Assembly: GCA_018242665.1 (NCBI GenBank)
Contig: JAFEBL010000036.1
Coordinates: forward strand, 1 to 64,000
Source: Nitrospira sp.
GTDB lineage: Bacteria > Nitrospirota > Nitrospiria > Nitrospirales > Nitrospiraceae
DNA: 64,000 nucleotides
Direction of reading: 5' to 3'
The notes below the pieces were generated by a model. That model was given only the letters and a program-made list of their open reading frames with translations, made no database searches and was not told where the DNA came from. This document shows positions 61,309 through 64,000 of this stretch, in pieces. Each line of letters starts with the position of its first letter. The stretch's first letter is position 1. Position numbers and translations under genes: made by a program.

Positions 61309-61785
61309 TTAGTGAGCGGAGGACCCCTCCGAGCCCGTCCCATAGTAACGACTCCCGTACCGCTTCAAGTCATCGGACATGGCCGTCCATTCTTCTGCCG
61401 TCAGTAGCGACTTCATCTTGAAGCGCAGGCCAAGAATTTTAGCTGCCGAGCGCATCCGGTTCGTGTTCAGTTCATCCAGGATCTTGGTGAACTCCTCCGG
61501 CGAGGCAGAATAGTTGGCGTTCAACTCGTACAGCGCACGATGTGATTGACGGTGTTGTTCCCGCGCCGACTTGATCTCGGTGATCATCTCCCCCATCACC
61601 ACATTCACCTGTTTGGCGGTTTCCGGATTCTTGACATGCTTGTCGATCAGACCACTGACATCCTCAGAGGCTTTGCTCCAGTAGTAATCACCCTTTCCAT
61701 GCGCATAGCTCCCATGGTGGTGGGAGCAGCCGGTCAATCCGACAGCCACAAGTCCGACAAGAAACAGGAACGATCGATACCGCAT
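61309..61785 (-). CDS. Small lipoprotein, Spy/CpxP-like helical protein
   Basis: This 158-residue protein has a lipoprotein signal (LFLVGLVAVGLTGC). A His-rich segment (SHHHGSYAHGKGDYYW) and a helical domain with EMITEIKSAREQHRQSHRAL and LTAEEWTAMSDDLKRYGSRY follow. The length and the LTAEEW pattern recall Spy/CpxP or periplasmic heavy-metal sensors. The ATG at 61785 is supported by AAGGAGG upstream. The His-rich stretch could bind metal (inference). Confidence 0.72.
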   Translation of the reverse strand: MRYRSFLFLVGLVAVGLTGCSHHHGSYAHGKGDYYWSKASEDVSGLIDKHVKNPETAKQVNVVMGEMITEIKSAREQHRQSHRALYELNANYSASPEEFTKILDELNTNRMRSAAKILGLRFKMKSLLTAEEWTAMSDDLKRYGSRYYGTGSEGSSAH

Positions 61786-61891
61786 GACGCCCTCCTTAAT
61801 GAAAAAGTGACTCTCTCTCAAACGCATTGCGCAATCGCTCGACCATCCCGTAAGCTTCCTTGAGTGGGACGCAACGGAACGGAGGAACGAC

Positions 61892-62248
61892 ATGGGTGAG
61901 GGAAAAGGGCGCCAATCAGGATCAGGGCCGATCGAGTCACTCCGGGAAGAATTCCGCGGACACCTCGCCCTGTTTTACAGCCGTCTCAAGCTGGCCGCCC
62001 CCTATGATAGTGTCGAAAAGGCCCTGGGCACGCTCACCAAGACACTCACCGCGCTGCCGCCCGAGGAACTCATTCGATTGGCCTCGGACACGTCAGCACG
62101 TTGGACTCATTTTCGAACGGCCTTCGTCGAGTCAGGCCTGAACCTGAAGCATCGCGGCATCATTGCCGGTCTGGCTCAATCGGGAACCCCTGTGGACTTA
62201 CCTCAAGAATTCGACCATCTGCTCAACTTGTACCGCCGCACGCCGTGA
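61892..62248 (+). CDS. Small cytoplasmic protein of unknown function
   Basis: This 118-residue protein is helical and soluble, with ACGGAGGAACGAC before the ATG. Segments include ESLREEFRGHLALFYSRLKL and LTKTLTALPPEELIRLASD. No family is recognised. It is transcribed divergently from the lipoprotein gene, 106 bases away. Confidence 0.6.
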   Translation: MGEGKGRQSGSGPIESLREEFRGHLALFYSRLKLAAPYDSVEKALGTLTKTLTALPPEELIRLASDTSARWTHFRTAFVESGLNLKHRGIIAGLAQSGTPVDLPQEFDHLLNLYRRTP

Positions 62249-62304
62249 TTCAGCCGCGAGCCCCAGCCCCCGCCCCTGTTCACCCACCCACACGACATCA
62301 CCGG

Positions 62305-62961
62305 CTATGCCGCCCGTGCATGCTGCACGGCTATCGCTTTCAACTCCTCATAGACAAGCATCAAGCGTGTGTTCTCGATGCGGTAGGCCACGGTGACCGT
62401 CAACAGTCCGAATGCCACGACGATGAGGCCGACCCCGGTGACCCCGATTCCCAGGAGCACACTCCCTAACGAATCGAGTCCGCCCTGCAGCAGATAGGTA
62501 ATCAGAAAGCCCAGGGTTCCGAACCCTACGAGGCTGAACCAGAGAAACGTGAGGACCGACGACGACCAGGGTACCCGCTTGGTACAGACCAGCCGCAGCC
62601 CCTCACCGTCCGCCATGAGTTCGATGGATCCCTTCAACGGCCAGGCCGTACGGAAGCGCATGGAGAACAGGCGATGCGTCGGCCTGAGCACCATACGATT
62701 CACCTCGGGAAACACCCGCGCGACACCGTGCGGCAGATTCACAAATCCGTTCGTGTCGAATGCGCGCTGCAATTTCGAGAGGGTGAGGGTAGGAAACCGA
62801 TCCTCCATGCGCCCGATTCCATACCCATATCGGCAGGCGTCGGATGAGAGTCGGGTGTAGTACATCCAGTCGCCGACCAGCAAGCCGATGAACAACACAA
62901 TCGCAAAGGCTCCCGCTAACATCATACGCGAAACTTCCCATAGGGCTTTCCGGAGAATCAA
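62305..62961 (-). CDS. Membrane protein of unknown function
   Basis: This 218-residue protein has an N-terminal transmembrane helix (AGAFAIVLFIGLLVGDWMYY), a middle soluble domain of about 90 residues, and two or three C-terminal helices (VLTFLWFSLVGFGTLGFLIT and SVLLGIGVTGVGLIVVAFGL). It is not assigned to a family. It is convergent with the small gene at 61892 and divergent from the methyltransferase. Confidence 0.65.
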   Translation of the reverse strand: MILRKALWEVSRMMLAGAFAIVLFIGLLVGDWMYYTRLSSDACRYGYGIGRMEDRFPTLTLSKLQRAFDTNGFVNLPHGVARVFPEVNRMVLRPTHRLFSMRFRTAWPLKGSIELMADGEGLRLVCTKRVPWSSSVLTFLWFSLVGFGTLGFLITYLLQGGLDSLGSVLLGIGVTGVGLIVVAFGLLTVTVAYRIENTRLMLVYEELKAIAVQHARAA

Positions 62962-63174
62962 GCCCGGATCACCCGCAGACGTTGAAAAACCTCAGGAACC
63001 TGTTGACTCCCCAGGAGCGCTTTGGCTACATTAAGCCCGTTCTTGTCCGGCGGGTGAGGACGAGTCATCCGGGTCGCAGTCCCGCCTTACTTTTTTCCAC
63101 GCCACACTTCTCGCTTCCGTCACTCCCGCACGGTGGAGTGTGCGGCCAGATTGGTGTGAGTTTGCGGAGGGACG

Positions 63175-63864
63175 ATGGATATCGCCAAAGTCGAGCGAGT
63201 GTACACCAGTTATTCCGGCGTCTACGATCACATTTTCGGCAAAATTTTCCACGAGTCGCGCGAAGCCTGTGTGCGCAACCTGAGAATCCGGCCGGAAGAA
63301 AATATTCTGGAAGTCGGCGTTGGAACGGGGATCGCTCTCGAATACTACCCGAAGAACTGCAACATCACTGGCATCGACCTCTCCTCCGGCATGCTCGCCA
63401 AAGCCCGGCAGCGACAGTCACACTATCATCTCGACCATGTGCGGCTGATGCTCATGGACGCCGGGAAGATGGAATTCCCCGACGACACCTTCGACACGGT
63501 CATGGCGGCGTACGTCGTGACGGCGGTTCCGGACTACCGTAAGGTAGTCAACGAAATGATTCGGGTGTGTAAACCCGGTGGCCGCATCATCATGCTGAAT
63601 CACTTCAGCAACGGAAACAAAGTGATCGCGGCTGTCGAAAAGGTCATCTCTCCCCTCTGTAAACACATTGGCTTCCGTACCGATCTCTCCCTGAACACCG
63701 TGCTGGAAGGCACCGAACTCCATGTGACCAGGAAAGAAAAGGTCAACCCCCTGAAGTTCTGGCACCTGGTGGAATGTGTCAACCGGAAGGGTGTGAATGG
63801 GAATGGCAACGGGACGGCTCACATCAATGGGAATGGGAACGGCAAGCACGGCCACGTCAGCTAA
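63175..63864 (+). CDS. PmtA-like phospholipid N-methyltransferase with NG-rich tail
   Basis: This 229-residue SAM-dependent methyltransferase has YSGVYDHIFGKIFHESRE, the SAM motif ILEVGVGTGIALEYYP, GIDLSSGMLAKARQRQ, LMDAGKMEFPDDTFDTVMAA, and VCKPGGRIIMLNHF. This order matches Rhodobacter-type phosphatidylethanolamine N-methyltransferase. Activity on phosphatidylethanolamine is probable but not proven. The last 25 residues are a low-complexity tail of Asn-Gly repeats encoded by repeated AATGGGAATGGCAACGG-like units. GAGGGACG precedes the ATG. Confidence 0.82.
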   Translation: MDIAKVERVYTSYSGVYDHIFGKIFHESREACVRNLRIRPEENILEVGVGTGIALEYYPKNCNITGIDLSSGMLAKARQRQSHYHLDHVRLMLMDAGKMEFPDDTFDTVMAAYVVTAVPDYRKVVNEMIRVCKPGGRIIMLNHFSNGNKVIAAVEKVISPLCKHIGFRTDLSLNTVLEGTELHVTRKEKVNPLKFWHLVECVNRKGVNGNGNGTAHINGNGNGKHGHVS

Positions 63865-64000
63865 GGGGCAGGTGCGCTCCTCTGATCCTGCAGCGCGCGA
63901 CCGGTTCTCCTTCATCGGTGATGATGTCGACCCTTTTCAGGAGGAAGTAGCGACTGCCCCGCCAGGCAGGTTCCTGCATACGCGTGTGTGATCACGTGGG

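Overview
The window is GC-rich bacterial chromosome that is densely coded on both strands. It contains core housekeeping genes (ftsK, rsmA, pdxA, gpsA, truD, lolA) together with an unusually large stock of multi-domain sensor kinases, outer-membrane proteins and c-type cytochrome. The gene content suggests a Nitrospira-like member of the Nitrospirota: PCP-reductase-like domains fused to a universal stress protein and to a radical SAM enzyme, TonB-receptor/PAS-kinase clusters, and a roughly 125 bp palindromic intergenic repeat. No rRNA or other marker gene is present, so this is an inference. No tRNA, rRNA, CRISPR array, integrase or insertion sequence was seen.

Layout. (1) 1-4003: a universal stress/rubredoxin/PCP_red fusion (cut by the window edge), a radical SAM-SPASM protein with its own PCP_red domain, and a CopD-like membrane protein. 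(2) 4004-10557: a sigma-54-type promoter, a di-haem cytochrome, a V4R-GAF histidine kinase with a C-terminal receiver, and a FadL-type porin, ending at a strong hairpin terminator. (3) 10558-23303: a two-partner secretion locus with a small membrane protein, two tandem filamentous-haemagglutinin-type exoproteins, their TpsB transporter, an exported TPR-CHAT protease-like protein and two exported DUF928-like proteins. (4) 23304-24661: a second small membrane protein and a ribbon-helix-helix protein, followed by a gene-poor stretch. (5) 24662-36171: a TonB-dependent receptor, a REC-PAS7 protein with no output domain, a periplasmic-binding-protein-like lipoprotein/ligand binder, and two large histidine kinases. 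(6) 36285-45003, minus strand: 2OG-Fe(II) oxygenase, lolA, ftsK, rsmA, a small conserved protein, pdxA, a CaCA exchanger and larC. (7) 45004-64000: mixed operons with larB-gpsA, an arginine dihydrolase/ornithine cyclodeaminase pair, truD, a metallophosphoesterase, a MarR-MBL pair, an ABC-2 exporter, and several exported or membrane proteins, ending with a PmtA-like methyltransferase.

The most striking signal is regulatory. Three intergenic regions (10651-10825, 23385-23545 and 24096-24260) each carry two 16 bp dyads of the form GTATC-N6-GATAC, placed 21-22 bp apart. In each, a sigma-54-like -24/-12 element follows 145-159 bp after the start of the first dyad. A fourth region (33237-33392) has one dyad at the same distance from such a promoter. 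This is the architecture of upstream activating sequences for an NtrC-family enhancer-binding protein. It would tie the adhesin/CHAT locus, the ribbon-helix-helix cassette, the TonB-receptor region and a hybrid histidine kinase into one regulon. No enhancer-binding protein is encoded in the window, so the activator must lie elsewhere.

In working terms, the centre of the window (10.6-36.2 kb) looks like one inducible cell-surface programme: secreted adhesins, an exported CHAT enzyme, a TonB receptor, and sensory kinases that may report to the same sigma-54 activator.
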